Assembly: GCA_040772665.1 (NCBI GenBank)
Contig: JAXGXT010000004.1
Location: 124,001 to 188,000 of the forward strand
Reading direction: 5' to 3'
DNA length: 64,000 nucleotides
Source of the DNA: JAXGXT01 sp040772665
Lineage (GTDB): Bacteria > Bacillota > Clostridia > Lachnospirales > Anaerotignaceae
Part shown: positions 16,197 through 26,313 of the stretch, one piece after another
How positions within the stretch are numbered: the stretch's first letter is position 1
How the letters are laid out: each line of letters begins with the position of its first letter
Notes under the pieces: generated by a model
Told to the model about the DNA's origin: nothing
What the model saw: only the letters and a program-made list of their open reading frames with translations
Databases searched by the model: none
Translations under genes and position numbers: made by a program

Positions 16197-18176
16197 TTAA
16201 GCATTCCCGCCTAAATCAAACCTTGAAATAAGTTCTTTCAGCATATTTGCCTGACTTGACAACTCCTCGCTTGCCGCCGCACTTTCTTCAGCCGTTGCCG
16301 CATTTGTCTGCACAACCGATGAAATTTGCTCTATACCCTGATTAATCTGAACAATGGCAGATGCCTGATTTTCTGATGCTTCCGCTATTTTATCAATTAA
16401 TTCGGCACTTACTAAAGCCTCCTGAGAACCTTTATTCAAAGACAATGCTGTTTTATCAACAATTAAAACACCGTTATTAACAGACTCAACCGTTTCGCTA
16501 ATCAACAAAGAAGTACTCTTTGCCGCCTCTGCAGATTTAGCCGCAAGATTTCTAACTTCTTGTGCAACAACCGCAAAGCCCTTTCCTGATGCACCTGCAC
16601 GTGCCGCCTCAACCGCTGCGTTAAGCGCCAAAATGTTAGTCTGGAATGCAATGTCGTCTATAATTTTTATTATCTTGGATATTTCAGTTGCCTTTTCCGT
16701 AATGTCTTTCATTGCTTCCATCATATCCTGCATTTGCTCGTTGCTTCTTGTTAATTCTGCTCCTGTTTCAGTTGCTTTGTCACGTGCTTGTTTTGCATCC
16801 TCGGCATTTTGCTTAACTTGTTGTGTTACTTCAAAAAGCGAAGCAGATAACTCCTCAACAGAGCTTGCCTGTTCTGTTGCCCCTTGTGATAAAGCCTGTG
16901 CGCCGTTTGCCACTTGCCCGGCTCCGCTGTCCACCTGTTCAGAAGCCTGATGTATCTGCAAAAGAGTTTCACTTAACCCGTTAACAAGGGTTTCCAAATT
17001 CTCTTTAATTCTTCTAAACTGCCCCACATATTCTCTTTGAAGTGAAACTTGCAAGTTTCCGTTGCCTATTTGAAGCAAGGAGTCAGAGATTTCATCAATA
17101 TACCCCTGATAGTTTTTAAGGCGGTTTAAAGTAGCATTAAACGCATCTGCAAGCTGGCCAACTTCATCTTTTGCCTTTATAGATAAAATAACGTCAAAGT
17201 TTCCGTCGGCAATTTCCTTAGCCGCCGAAGTTACCCTTTTAATCAACCTTGAAATACTTCTGCTTGCAAAAAACGTCACTAAGGCACCTGCTGCACCTGT
17301 AAGAATAAAAACAATCAATAAGGATTTTTGTATTCCCTTAATTTCAGATAAAATCTCGCTTTTTTCAACACCGAAAACAACCGTCCATGGAGTGTTTTCC
17401 ACAGGAGCATAGCCTACAATCTTGCTTATGCCGTTGTATACATATTCTCCATCTCCCACAGTTCCTTCAGTCATTTTTTTTGTAAGGTTTCCTAATTCAG
17501 TTAAAGAAGCATCATCTTTCATGTTTTCTATATCATTATCCTGCGCAAGAACCAAATCTGTATTTTTGTGGGCAACAGTTGTGCCTTGATTGTTAATCAT
17601 ATAAGCATATCCTGTGTTTTTATAGTTTAGCTTGCTTATAATTTCACTTAACAAAAGACCATCCTTGCGTCCGTAAAGCACACCTTTAATATTGCCGTTT
17701 TCATAAACAGGGGCGGCAAACACAATAACAGGCTTTCCGTCAAGTTTGCTAAACATTAAATCCGAAGATGCCGGATTTCCCTTTAATGCCTCTTTAAAAA
17801 ACTCTCTGTCCGCCACATCATTTTTTTCCTTGCTGCTGTTTAAAATAACAGCTTTTCCTGTTCTGTCAGCATAGCCAAACAATACAAAGCCTGCACGTTT
17901 CGCCTCTGCTTCAAAAAATGTAACCTGATCCTCAAGGGTGCTTTCGCTCTCAGAAATAACTTGGTTTTGAGCCAAGGCGCTTACATATTTTAAATCTGCT
18001 TCAAGGCTTGCACCTATATATTTTGATTCCTGCTGTGCCATGCTAACCAAATGCCCGCTTGTATCTTGAAGAAGCTTATCTAAAACAAGGGTTCTTGTAA
18101 GTGCACCCACACTTGTGTTTAAAACTATTATAATTGACGTAAATATAACCAATAGTTTCAGCTGAATTGATTTCAT
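16197..18176 (-). CDS. Methyl-accepting chemotaxis protein with dCache sensor
   Basis: 659 residues. TM1 about 8-30, extracytoplasmic double-Cache domain about 35-275 (VADREFFKEALKGNP and APVYENGNIKGVLYGRKD are typical Cache stretches), TM2 about 283-305, HAMP about 305-360, and a cytoplasmic signalling domain with the hairpin tip motif IDDIAFQTNILALNAAVEAA and AAKSAEAAKSTSLLI. It passes ligand binding to CheA/CheW and so to the flagellar motor. ATG 18176 follows AGGAGTG. It lies 62 bases after the second receptor on the same strand. No chemotaxis or flagellar genes are in the window. The ligand is not evident. Confidence 0.9.
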   Translation of the reverse strand: MKSIQLKLLVIFTSIIIVLNTSVGALTRTLVLDKLLQDTSGHLVSMAQQESKYIGASLEADLKYVSALAQNQVISESESTLEDQVTFFEAEAKRAGFVLFGYADRTGKAVILNSSKEKNDVADREFFKEALKGNPASSDLMFSKLDGKPVIVFAAPVYENGNIKGVLYGRKDGLLLSEIISKLNYKNTGYAYMINNQGTTVAHKNTDLVLAQDNDIENMKDDASLTELGNLTKKMTEGTVGDGEYVYNGISKIVGYAPVENTPWTVVFGVEKSEILSEIKGIQKSLLIVFILTGAAGALVTFFASRSISRLIKRVTSAAKEIADGNFDVILSIKAKDEVGQLADAFNATLNRLKNYQGYIDEISDSLLQIGNGNLQVSLQREYVGQFRRIKENLETLVNGLSETLLQIHQASEQVDSGAGQVANGAQALSQGATEQASSVEELSASLFEVTQQVKQNAEDAKQARDKATETGAELTRSNEQMQDMMEAMKDITEKATEISKIIKIIDDIAFQTNILALNAAVEAARAGASGKGFAVVAQEVRNLAAKSAEAAKSTSLLISETVESVNNGVLIVDKTALSLNKGSQEALVSAELIDKIAEASENQASAIVQINQGIEQISSVVQTNAATAEESAAASEELSSQANMLKELISRFDLGGNA

Positions 18177-18238
18177 ATTAATACACTCCCTATAGTATTT
18201 AACAAACGAAGAAAGTTCAGATATTTTGATGATATAAA

Positions 18239-20009
18239 TTAATACTTTTCTGCAGAGGTGCTTTGTATAAATGAAGGCCCGTCTTCATTTTCCTTTTTTT
18301 CGCCATGTTTTTTTGCAGAAAAGCCTTCATTTCCACTAAGTTTAAAGTTTTCAACCTCTTGACGAAGTATTGCCGCCTGTGCAGACATTTCTTCACTTGT
18401 TGCAGAGTTTTCTTCTGCTGTTGCCGCATTTGTCTGAACAACGGCAGAAACCTGCGACAATCCGTTTTTAATTTGCTCAATTGAGGTTGTCTGCTCTATA
18501 GAGGATCGCTCTATGTTTCTTATTTCTTTTATAATGCCTCTAATCCTTTCCATTGCCTGCTCTAATATCTCTGCTGTTTCCGTTGTTATGTTTGTTCCTT
18601 CAGAAACCGCCTGAACAGATTCTTCAATCAAGGCTGATGTCTGTTTTGCGGCTTCCGCAGATTTTGCCGCAAGGTTTCTAACCTCCTCTGCAACAACAGC
18701 AAAACCCTTTCCCGCAGCACCTGCACGGGCAGCCTCTATTGCCGCATTAAGGGCAAGGATGTTTGTTTGAAAAGCTATGTCTTCTATAACCTTTGTTATG
18801 TTTGCAATTTGGTTTGAAGAGGAGCTGATGTTTGCCATTGCCTCAACCAAGTGTCCCATGTGCTCGTTTCCGCTGTTTAAACCCTTACCTGCCTCGCCTA
18901 ACTGTTTTGTTGCCTTGCGAACTTGTGATGCATTTTGTTCAGACTGATTTGAAACCTCAGAAATAGAGGCATTAAGCTCTTCAACTGCTGCGGCCTGTTG
19001 TGTTGAACCTGAAGAAAGGGACTGAGCGCCTGCTGAAACTTGTTCAGAACCTACACTTACTTGCTCAGCTGAAATACGAATATTTTCCATAGTGGAATTA
19101 AGCGAGGAAAATGTATCTTCCAATGTCTGTTTTAAAACTGAAAAATCTCCCGGGTATTCCTTTTCAAAATGAAACTGGAGATTGCCCTGGGATAATCCTG
19201 TAAGCGCTTGAATAAGCTCTTCCATTACCTCACTTTCCATGTCAATGCTGGAACGGAGAAGCTCTGCCATTTCTCCTAATTCGTCCCTGCTTTCATGGGA
19301 TATGGTAATGCTTTGTTTTTCTCCTTTGGCAATTTTTTTATAAGCATCAATAATCTGTCTAACAGGTGTTAATATTGCCTTATGTATGGAAAATGCCACA
19401 GCTATGCCTAAAATCACAGCCGCCGCACCACATATAATTAAAACAAGATTTACTGCCGCTGAAACACTTTTCGCCTTTTCTCCTTGTATCTCGGCGGCTT
19501 CTTTATCCGCCAAAGACATAGCTGACATAAGCTGAGTGGCTTCATCTATTTTAGGCATATATTCACTTTTATAGATCCCCATGGCTTTTTTAACATTTGC
19601 ATCATTGTGGTTATTTAAAAGAAGATCTTCGATTTTTTCCATCGAAATTTGCGCATCCCCCATAATACTATAAAATTCCTGAATTTGAGTTTCCCTGTCA
19701 TTATTAACCTGATTGGCGGCATAGCTTTCAAAAGCAACAAGCCCTGCCTGGCTAAAAGTATCTCTATATTCAAAAGCGGCTTTTGCACCTGCGGCATTGG
19801 TTGAGTCCAGAGCCTCTCTCACACAGCGAATAACATACTGCAAATTAACGGATATGGTCTGCATTAGGCACTGTATGTTCACTGTATACACTAATTTCCT
19901 TTGTAATTCTCCCCGTTCCGCCGATAGCCAATGAAACGGATATAAGAAGCAGTAAAACCATGCTTCCAAAGCCTGCGGTAAGCTTTTTACCCATTGATAA
20001 ATTTTTCAT
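18239..20009 (-). pseudogene. Methyl-accepting chemotaxis protein with 4HB sensor, frameshifted
   Basis: The gene starts at ATG 20009 (GGAGGG upstream; MKNLSMGKKLTAGFGSMVLL, TM1) and runs 54 codons to PNADHI before a stop at 19845. The rest of the receptor (SVNLQYVIRCVREALDSTN onward: four-helix-bundle sensor, TM2 about 40 residues of LVLIICGAAAVILGIAVAF, HAMP, and the signalling domain with IEDIAFQTNILALNAAIEAA) continues in another frame down to 18239. The shift lies between about 19848 and 19870. A single-base indel would restore a protein of about 590 residues. It may be a real inactivation, phase variation or a sequencing error. The downstream receptor is intact. Confidence 0.8.
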
Positions 20010-20244
20010 AGTTAATTCCCTCCAAGTTATATTGTAAAACTTTGTCGTTTTTTGTATAAACCTAAACCCCATAAGTATAACAGTATTATAATTCCATAAC
20101 AAGGGTAAATAAGGAAGTATATATACTTAATTATAAAAGCTTTCCAAAACTTTGTTTTCAAGAGTTTAAGGATTAAACCTTATGCTTTATATAAGAAATC
20201 TCTCCCAGGTTTAACCAACTTTTGACTTGATAATTCAAAGGGAA

Positions 20245-20350
20245 AAGCGGTGTAGAAACGACAAAGATAAATGCCGCCAAAGGCATCAGAAATAAATCCG
20301 GCTAAAAAGCCGATTTTTTATAAAAAAAGTGCTGATATAGGGAATTATGG
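20245..20350 (+). repeat. Dispersed repeat family C, degraded copy
   Basis: AAAGCGGTGTAGAAACGACAAAGATAAATGCCGCC is followed by GGCATCAGAAA and AAAAAGTGCTG, matching the copies at 54180 and 60880 with several changes. It fills most of the gap between the two receptor genes' promoter region and the CoA transferase gene; nothing coding is visible from 20103 to 20400. Confidence 0.65.
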
Positions 20351-20403
20351 TTAGCAAAGTAAATAAAAGGAACACTTTTCTTACACTTTCTGCAATCAAA
20401 AAA

Positions 20404-20435
20404 GCACCTGCGGCAATATATTTTACCGCAGGTGC
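20404..20435 (-). terminator. Hairpin terminator downstream of the CoA transferase
   Basis: GCACCTGCGG...CCGCAGGTGC, a perfect 10-bp stem with a 12-base loop; TTTTTTGATTG follows on the minus strand, so it most likely ends the gene at 20483. Confidence 0.75.
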
Positions 20436-20482
20436 GCAGGTGCAAAGATTAGGTTTTTGGATTTAAAGTATAGACATATTCT

Positions 20483-21670
20483 TTAAATAATTCCCGCCTC
20501 TTTATATTTTTTAATCTTATCTTCATCAAAACCGATTTCTTTAAGAATATCTTCTGTGTCTTCACCAAGCTGCGGAGAAGCTTTCATACATTTATCCTCA
20601 ACGCCATGAATTTTTATAGGCGTTCCCGGAATTTTAATTATTGCATCCATACCCGGCTGTTCAATCTCCCAAAGCATATTTCTTGCCTTTGTTTGCTCAT
20701 GCTCTGCAACCTCAGGAATTGTGAGAATGTTTCCAAAAGGAATTGCAAGCCCCACAAGCATTTCTTCAACTTCGGCAACAGTTTTTGTCTTAAACCATTC
20801 ATTAAGTTCAGGCTTAAGCTGTGAATAGTTTAGACAGCGGTTATAGTTTGTGTTATAACGAGGGTCGTCGGCAAGTTCAGGTTTGCCCATAGCCTCTGTA
20901 AGCTTTGCAAACATTGCGTTTGTGCCGCAGCCCATAACAAAATCTGCATCCTTCGCCTCAAAAGAATCAAAAGGCGCAATACTTGGATCTTGGTTTCCTG
21001 CTCTATGCGGTGTTTTGCCGTCAATGGTATATTCAACAACAAAGTTTTCCATTACAGAAAAAAGTGTGTCCATCATGGCAACATCAATTCGTCTGCCAAC
21101 GCCTGTACGCTCTCTTTCATAAAGTGCCATAAGTATACCCATTGCAAGGTATGCACCAGTATAGTTATCTCCCACGGATGGGCCTATTTTACATGGAGGG
21201 CCGTCGGGGAAACCTGTAACACTCATCATTCCGCTCATAGCCTGAGCAACAATGTCATATGCCGCACGTTTTGACCAGCTTCCTTGAAGTCCAAAGCCTG
21301 AAATTGAACCGTAGATAATTCGAGGATTGATTTTTTTCATTTCCTCATAACTAAATCCAAGCCTTTCCATTACTCCAACTTTAAAGTTTTCACAAATAAC
21401 ATCTGCGGTTTTAATAAGTTCTCTTAAAACTTCTTTACCCTCTTCTGTTTGCAAATCAAGGGTGATGCCTTTTTTATTTCTGTTTATATAGGCATAATAT
21501 CCGCTGAAATCATTTTTAAAAGGCCCCCACTGCCTTGTTTGATCTCCTGCGCCGGGTCTTTCGATTTTAATTACCTCGGCACCATGGTCACCAAGGTTCA
21601 TAGTACAAAACGGCCCGCTGTAAGCCTGTGTAAGGTCAATAACGCGAATTCCTTCAAGTGGTCTGCTCAT
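20483..21670 (-). CDS. CaiB/BaiF (family III) CoA transferase
   Basis: 395 residues, the usual length. Family III enzymes move CoA between carboxylic acids through a mixed-anhydride on an active-site aspartate. That residue is probably Asp168 in GPSVGDNYTG. Other family marks are RVIDLTQAYSGPFCTMNLGDHGAEVIKIERPG at the N-terminus (CoA-binding fold) and YYAYINRNKKGITLD. ATG 21670 has GAGGAG upstream. It is a lone gene with its own terminator. It is clearly related to the two transferases at 33426 and 34636, which sit in a sigma-54 unit; the substrate (carnitine, a bile acid, an amino-acid-derived acid) cannot be read from sequence. Confidence 0.87.
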   Translation of the reverse strand: MSRPLEGIRVIDLTQAYSGPFCTMNLGDHGAEVIKIERPGAGDQTRQWGPFKNDFSGYYAYINRNKKGITLDLQTEEGKEVLRELIKTADVICENFKVGVMERLGFSYEEMKKINPRIIYGSISGFGLQGSWSKRAAYDIVAQAMSGMMSVTGFPDGPPCKIGPSVGDNYTGAYLAMGILMALYERERTGVGRRIDVAMMDTLFSVMENFVVEYTIDGKTPHRAGNQDPSIAPFDSFEAKDADFVMGCGTNAMFAKLTEAMGKPELADDPRYNTNYNRCLNYSQLKPELNEWFKTKTVAEVEEMLVGLAIPFGNILTIPEVAEHEQTKARNMLWEIEQPGMDAIIKIPGTPIKIHGVEDKCMKASPQLGEDTEDILKEIGFDEDKIKKYKEAGII

Positions 21671-22192
21671 GTTTTCTCCTCCATAAAATTTATTTTGTTT
21701 ACATTTTCATTCTTACTATAACCTTACTTTATTCATTACATGGATAGTCAATAGTATTTCACTGTTTTTTTATAAATACTTTACGTTTATTTTTTAACAC
21801 ACTCCACCAACTGGAGGTATAGGCAACTGCTATTCTTTTATAATTATTGCAAACTTTTTAAATAAAATGCACTTAATCTTAAATTTTTATTATATAAAAA
21901 ATAGCTGCTGCAGTAATATACCATACTGTCGGGGTAGCCTTTTCCATAAAAAATTCAAGTTTTGTCTTTATAAACAGCTTTTCTATACGTTTTCCTCTCT
22001 TAATTTCAAACCTGCCCCAACTAAGTTAATCTTCGTCAAAATTTATAGAAAAGCCAATTTGCTGTTATATTTTATAAAGTTTTTATTTGAAATTTTACCA
22101 AAACCCGTAATATTTTAAAAGCTTCCTTAATATACTATACGATTGTTATTTATAAAAAACAAGCAGTCAAAACTGCAGTCAGGAGAAAACCC
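21671..22192. other. AT-rich intergenic region with no recognised gene
   Basis: Between divergent genes. I see promoter-like AT-rich sequence for both, one small inverted repeat (CTCC-ACCAACT-GGAG near 21808) and no reading frame with a ribosome site that resembles a protein. Confidence 0.5.
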
Positions 22193-22930
22193 ATGAATAT
22201 AATCGTAGGAGCTTTAATAACAACCCTTTCCCTTTCGCCAATGCCTGTTTCAAAAGAAACTGCTGACACCGCTTCCCTTATTGTTTTTGAGCAGACCGAG
22301 GAAGAAAAACATGCCGAAGAAATGATTCTTGCCGAAAAAGAAAAAAGCGAAAACTTTTTTTATATCCTTTCTTCTTCCCAAACAAAATACAGCACCTCCA
22401 AAAATAACGAAAACAGAAACTATAACATGCTCTTGGCAAGTCAGGCAATTAATGAAACCATAATTAAGCCGGGAGAAGAATTTTCATACAATAATGCTAT
22501 ATTAAGCAAAAGAACACCTGAAAAAGACTACATAAATGCACCTGTTATTGTAAACGGAAAACTTGAAGACGGCATAGGGGGAGGAATTTGTCAGATTTCT
22601 TCAACTCTTTACAATGCCGCACTATATTCAGGTATGACAATAACCCAAAGGAGAAACCATTCTCTTAAAGTGGGATATCTTTCTGCAGGAATGGACGCCA
22701 CTGTTTCATGGGGAAGCATTGATTTATGCTTTCGAAATGATTTAGACATTCCGGTTAAAATTAAATCTCAAATGGAAAACGGATTGTTAAAAATTGAATT
22801 TTTAGCTGCTGAAAATCCAAACCTGGGTAACATAACCCTTAATACTGAAAAAAAGGGAAATACTTATTTTCTTTATAGATATATAGACGGAAACCTTGAC
22901 TATACAGCAAAAAGCGTTTATAAAAGTTAG
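22193..22930 (+). CDS. VanW family protein
   Basis: 245 residues. A short hydrophobic N-terminus (MNIIVGALITTLSLSPMP) may be a signal or anchor, then a charged linker, then the VanW domain about 75-215 with the hallmark NEFSYN-like GEEFSYNNAI, GGGICQISSTLYNAALYSGM, RRNHS and YLSAGMDATVSWG. VanW proteins were named from VanB-type vancomycin clusters but are widespread in Clostridia, usually outside resistance loci; their biochemical role is unknown, probably at the cell wall. No van genes are nearby. ATG has AGGAGA upstream. Confidence 0.85.
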   Translation: MNIIVGALITTLSLSPMPVSKETADTASLIVFEQTEEEKHAEEMILAEKEKSENFFYILSSSQTKYSTSKNNENRNYNMLLASQAINETIIKPGEEFSYNNAILSKRTPEKDYINAPVIVNGKLEDGIGGGICQISSTLYNAALYSGMTITQRRNHSLKVGYLSAGMDATVSWGSIDLCFRNDLDIPVKIKSQMENGLLKIEFLAAENPNLGNITLNTEKKGNTYFLYRYIDGNLDYTAKSVYKS

Positions 22931-23055
22931 CTTTTTTCAGCTAAAAATCTCTCTTATAAAATATTGAAATCACAGACAAAAATAATGCCTTTTTTCGGAA
23001 TTTATCGTCAGGGACTTCCTTGGCAAGCCATATCTTTGTTGTTTCGGCATTTGTT

Positions 23056-23222
23056 TTTATGATATAATGTCCACAAATTTCATTTGTGTAAAGAGCCTGA
23101 CGGCTCCGCCGCTGTTATCACAGCGGATTATATTACTCATAAAACTTTTTAAGTTTTATTCGTTTGTTGACAAAAGAAAATGTCGGCTTTGCCGCCGCTT
23201 TCTTTTGTCTTTATGATATAAT
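23056..23222 (+). repeat. Dispersed structured repeat family B, complete copy 2
   Basis: Starts and ends with the same 13 bases, TTTATGATATAAT (23056-23068 and 23210-23222). Between them lie five hairpins in order: ACAAATTTCATTTGT, AGAGCCTGACGGCTC, CCGCTGTTATCACAGCGG, AAAACTTTTTAAGTTTT, and a long-range pair GACAAAAGAAA/TTTCTTTTGTC enclosing CGGCTTTGCCG. Further copies are at 378, 23290, 29870 and 30023. Confidence 0.88.
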
Positions 23223-23289
23223 ATTTATGTATATATAACATATAACCTATGCATAAATTAAGATTTTTTTCTTGTTATGGACAAATTGA

Positions 23290-23424
23290 TGTGGTATAAT
23301 ATCCACAAATTTCATTTGTGTAAAGAGCCTAACGGCTCTGCCGCTGTTATCACAGCGGGTTATACTACTCATAAAACTTTTTAAGTTTTATTCGCCCGTT
23401 GACAAAAGAAAATGCCGGCTTTGC
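23290..23424 (+). repeat. Family B repeat, truncated copy 3
   Basis: Begins GTGGTATAATATCCAC and follows copy 2 through the hairpins to GACAAAAGAAAATGCCGGCTTTGC, where it stops; the last 40 bases and the closing 13-mer are missing. It lies in the same orientation as copy 2, 67 bases away, upstream of ddh. Its TGGTATAAT edge is a good extended -10 sequence. Confidence 0.82.
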
Positions 23425-23497
23425 AATAACATATTATACTTTCTGTAAATTCAGTGAAAAAATCTAAACATAAGAGAAAATAAAGGAGAGATTTGAA

Positions 23498-24484
23498 ATG
23501 AAAATAAGAATTGGCATTTTAGGCTATGGAAATTTAGCAAAAGGAATAGAATGTGCAGTTAAAAACAGCTCCGACATGGAGATTAAAGCTATTTTTACAA
23601 GGCGTGACCCAAAAACAATCACTCCTTTAACAAAGGAAGCAAAGGTATACACCATCGAAGAAGCTAAAAACATGACAAAAGATATTGACGTTTTAATTCT
23701 TTGCGGAGGCAGTGCAACTGATTTGCCGGTTCAAACACCTGAATTTGCGAAACTTTTTAATGTTGTTGATAGCTTTGATAACCATGCAAACATACCTTCT
23801 CACTTTAAAGCAGTTGATAAAGCCTCTAAAGAAGGAGGAAAGGTAAGTGCCATTTCCGTTGGATGGGACCCTGGTATGTTTTCCCTTAACCGTCTTTATG
23901 CTCAAGCAGTTCTTCCAAACGGTTCAGACTATACCTTTTGGGGCAAGGGCGTAAGCCAAGGACATTCTGACGCCATCCGCAGAGTTGAGGGAGTTAAAGA
24001 TGCAAAACAATACACAATTCCTTCAGAAGATGCCCTTAGTCAAGTAAGAAGCGGAAGTGAACCACAGCTTTCAACAAGACAAAAACATACAAGAGAATGT
24101 TTTGTTGTGGCTATGGAGGGTGCCGACAAGGCAAAAATAGAGGAAACCATAAAAAATATGCCTAACTATTTCGCTCCTTATGACACAACAGTAAATTTTG
24201 TAACAGAGGAAGAGTTTAAGCTTAACCATTCCGGCATACCCCACGGCGGTTTTGTTATAAGAAGCGGAAAAACAGGCTGGAATAACGAAAACACACATAT
24301 TATAGAATATAGCTTAAAACTGCAGTCAAACCCTGAGTTTACCTCTTCTGTTATCACCTCATATGCAAGGGCTGTATACAGATTAAGCAACGAGGGTCAA
24401 ACAGGATGCAAAACTGTTTTTGACATTGCCCCTGCTTATCTTAGCCCAAAAAACGGAGAAGAATTAAGAAAAGAATTACTTTAA
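23498..24484 (+). CDS. ddh: meso-Diaminopimelate D-dehydrogenase
   Basis: 328 residues. NADPH-dependent enzyme that makes meso-diaminopimelate from tetrahydrodipicolinate in one step, for lysine and peptidoglycan. The N-terminal Rossmann motif GILGYGNLAKG, SVGWDPGMFSLNRLYAQA, FWGKGVSQGHSDAIRRVEGV and the C-terminal SNEGQTGCKTVFDI are specific to this family. ATG follows AAAGGAGAG. It is a single gene with its own terminator. Presence of ddh means this organism can bypass the succinylase or acetylase branches of the pathway. Length matches known Ddh (about 326). Confidence 0.95.
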   Translation: MKIRIGILGYGNLAKGIECAVKNSSDMEIKAIFTRRDPKTITPLTKEAKVYTIEEAKNMTKDIDVLILCGGSATDLPVQTPEFAKLFNVVDSFDNHANIPSHFKAVDKASKEGGKVSAISVGWDPGMFSLNRLYAQAVLPNGSDYTFWGKGVSQGHSDAIRRVEGVKDAKQYTIPSEDALSQVRSGSEPQLSTRQKHTRECFVVAMEGADKAKIEETIKNMPNYFAPYDTTVNFVTEEEFKLNHSGIPHGGFVIRSGKTGWNNENTHIIEYSLKLQSNPEFTSSVITSYARAVYRLSNEGQTGCKTVFDIAPAYLSPKNGEELRKELL

Positions 24485-24501
24485 AACTGAAAATACAGCA
24501 A

Positions 24502-24537
24502 AAACAAGAACAGCTCCTAACGGAGCTGTTCTTGTTT
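24502..24537. terminator. Bidirectional terminator between ddh and the Fn3/stalk gene
   Basis: AAACAAGAACAGCTCC-TAAC-GGAGCTGTTCTTGTTT: a perfect 16-bp stem with a 4-base loop, A-rich on one side and T-rich on the other, placed between two converging genes. Confidence 0.92.
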
Positions 24538-24612
24538 AGATATAGCGGTATCAGTTTTATAACTTAAATTTCTCTCGTTTTCATGGTTTAAATGTAACTT
24601 AAAGCTTTTTAC

Positions 24613-26313
24613 TTAATTTTTTTCTTCATACACTATAACAATTTCTTTGGTTGAATTAATCCAGTCTACTTTACAGTTTAAGTTTTCTCCAACAAACCTG
24701 ATAGGCAAGAATGTTCTTCCGCCTTTTATAGCAGGGGATACATCCATCTGTAAGTTTTTGTTGTTTGCTTTTATGTCTATTTTATCTATCCACATATCTA
24801 TATTGTTTCCTCTTGCATCTATGTTTACTTTTTTAGTTCCCCCATCCCAGCCAATAGTTCCGCCCATGGCTTCCACTATGGCTCTTATAGGCACCATAGA
24901 CCTGCCGCTTATTATTATTGGTGCTGTGTTTTTGCCGGGGTCAACTTCTTGTTCTATTCCATCAACACTCATATAAGGGCTGTCAAGCTTTAATAAAATA
25001 AAATGCTTGAACACTCCCGCTTTATAAATTCCTCCCCCTGTTGTAACAGTAAAGGTTGATATTGTATTTCCCAGTTTTTCATCTATTCCCTCAAAAGGCT
25101 TTGCTTCTGCAAGCACAGGTTTTACCGTATAATAATATGTTGTGTTTGGCTGAACATTTACGTCTGCATATGAGGTGCTTGTGATGTAAAAGTCTGTAAC
25201 GGATATGCCTATTTGAGATTTATTTGTAGACCTGAACAATCTGTAACCCAAAACATTTGATGCCGGCTGCCACATTATTCTTGCGCCGGAGTCAAAAGGT
25301 TCTGCAGCATTTTTCGAGCTTGGCGTTGTAGGGGTTGTAGTTGTACTTTCCCCTTTGGTCATGCTCCAGGTGTCACTTCCGCCTGCGCCGCTGAAATTGC
25401 CTGCAACTGTTGCTGTTCCATTTTTAACAGAATATGTTCCAGTATATTTTTGGTTTGTGCCGTTAGCCCATAATCTTGTAAATGTTATGGTGTTTCCTGA
25501 AATAACTCCGTTCGACAAACTTTCTACAGCCGAGCCGTCTATGTTGATTTTACCTGTAAAGCTTGTTCCTGACTGCTCCGACACTGTAACCTTTCCTTTA
25601 AAACCTCTGCCTGTGGAAAGACTCCATTCTCCAATCATGTTTATTGAGCTTACAGGTGCTGTTGTTGCACTTTCATTTTTCCATTCATAAATATAAGAAT
25701 ATCCAAATCCGTTTCCAAGGCTTAGATTAATGGCTTTTTTTGCTCCCTCAGAGCCTTTTGGAATCACTTTGCTGCTTTCAAAAAAATGCTTGCCTTCTGA
25801 TAATGAAGTCTTGCCGTCTTGAGTTATAAAAGATATACCACCCTCTGTTGCCCCAGTTATACTTCCCATATTGGCCATATCATATTTTGCCCCTATAGGA
25901 GGAATTGACCAAGATGAAGCACTTATTTTTTTTACTTCCACATTAAACCCTGTCTTTTGCTCAGGTGCCAAATATTTAGGCGGTGTATCCCAAGTTACTT
26001 GATATTTCACATGAGCTATAGGAGTTCCGTCATCATATCTTCTGGAATGAAGAAGAATAGAATTGCCCTCACTGCCTTCAATTGTATATTTATCATAAAT
26101 TACATCCGATGTGCCGATAACTCCATTACGTATTTCCCCTACTAATTCATAATCCAAAGTTGATTGATAATATTTGGTTTCTGAATAATGCCATCCGCCT
26201 GTTTGTGCCCCATACACTTTATTTGTGTTTAAGCCTGCCGAAAAAACAAAGGATAAAGCAAAAATCAAACCCATAAATAATGACATTGCTTTTTTATTTC
26301 TTAAAATTTTCAT
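24613..26313 (-). CDS. Secreted protein with Fn3-like and stalk domains
   Basis: 566 residues. Signal peptide about 1-35 (cut near VYGAQ). Next a poorly conserved N-terminal region to about 215, a lipocalin-like beta region about 225-320 (MIGEWSLSTGRGFKGKVTVSEQ...GTATVAGNFSG), a Thr-rich linker, a fibronectin type III-like domain about 335-420 (ARIMWQPASNVLGYRLFRS...NTTYYYTVKPV), and a C-terminal stalk domain about 440-566 with RSMVPIRAIVEAMGGTIGWD and RTFLPIRFVGENLNCKVDWI. ATG 26313 has AAGGGTGAG upstream; a longer reading adds nine residues. It is probably secreted and cell-wall associated, function unknown. It shares the stalk module with the proteins at 10758 and 28166. Confidence 0.78.
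   Translation of the reverse strand: MKILRNKKAMSLFMGLIFALSFVFSAGLNTNKVYGAQTGGWHYSETKYYQSTLDYELVGEIRNGVIGTSDVIYDKYTIEGSEGNSILLHSRRYDDGTPIAHVKYQVTWDTPPKYLAPEQKTGFNVEVKKISASSWSIPPIGAKYDMANMGSITGATEGGISFITQDGKTSLSEGKHFFESSKVIPKGSEGAKKAINLSLGNGFGYSYIYEWKNESATTAPVSSINMIGEWSLSTGRGFKGKVTVSEQSGTSFTGKINIDGSAVESLSNGVISGNTITFTRLWANGTNQKYTGTYSVKNGTATVAGNFSGAGGSDTWSMTKGESTTTTPTTPSSKNAAEPFDSGARIMWQPASNVLGYRLFRSTNKSQIGISVTDFYITSTSYADVNVQPNTTYYYTVKPVLAEAKPFEGIDEKLGNTISTFTVTTGGGIYKAGVFKHFILLKLDSPYMSVDGIEQEVDPGKNTAPIIISGRSMVPIRAIVEAMGGTIGWDGGTKKVNIDARGNNIDMWIDKIDIKANNKNLQMDVSPAIKGGRTFLPIRFVGENLNCKVDWINSTKEIVIVYEEKN

Noticed and set aside
20483..21670. Sigma-54 promoter for the lone CoA transferase
   Set aside because: No TGGCA-N7-TTGC pattern and no TAGTSA dyad upstream of 21670.
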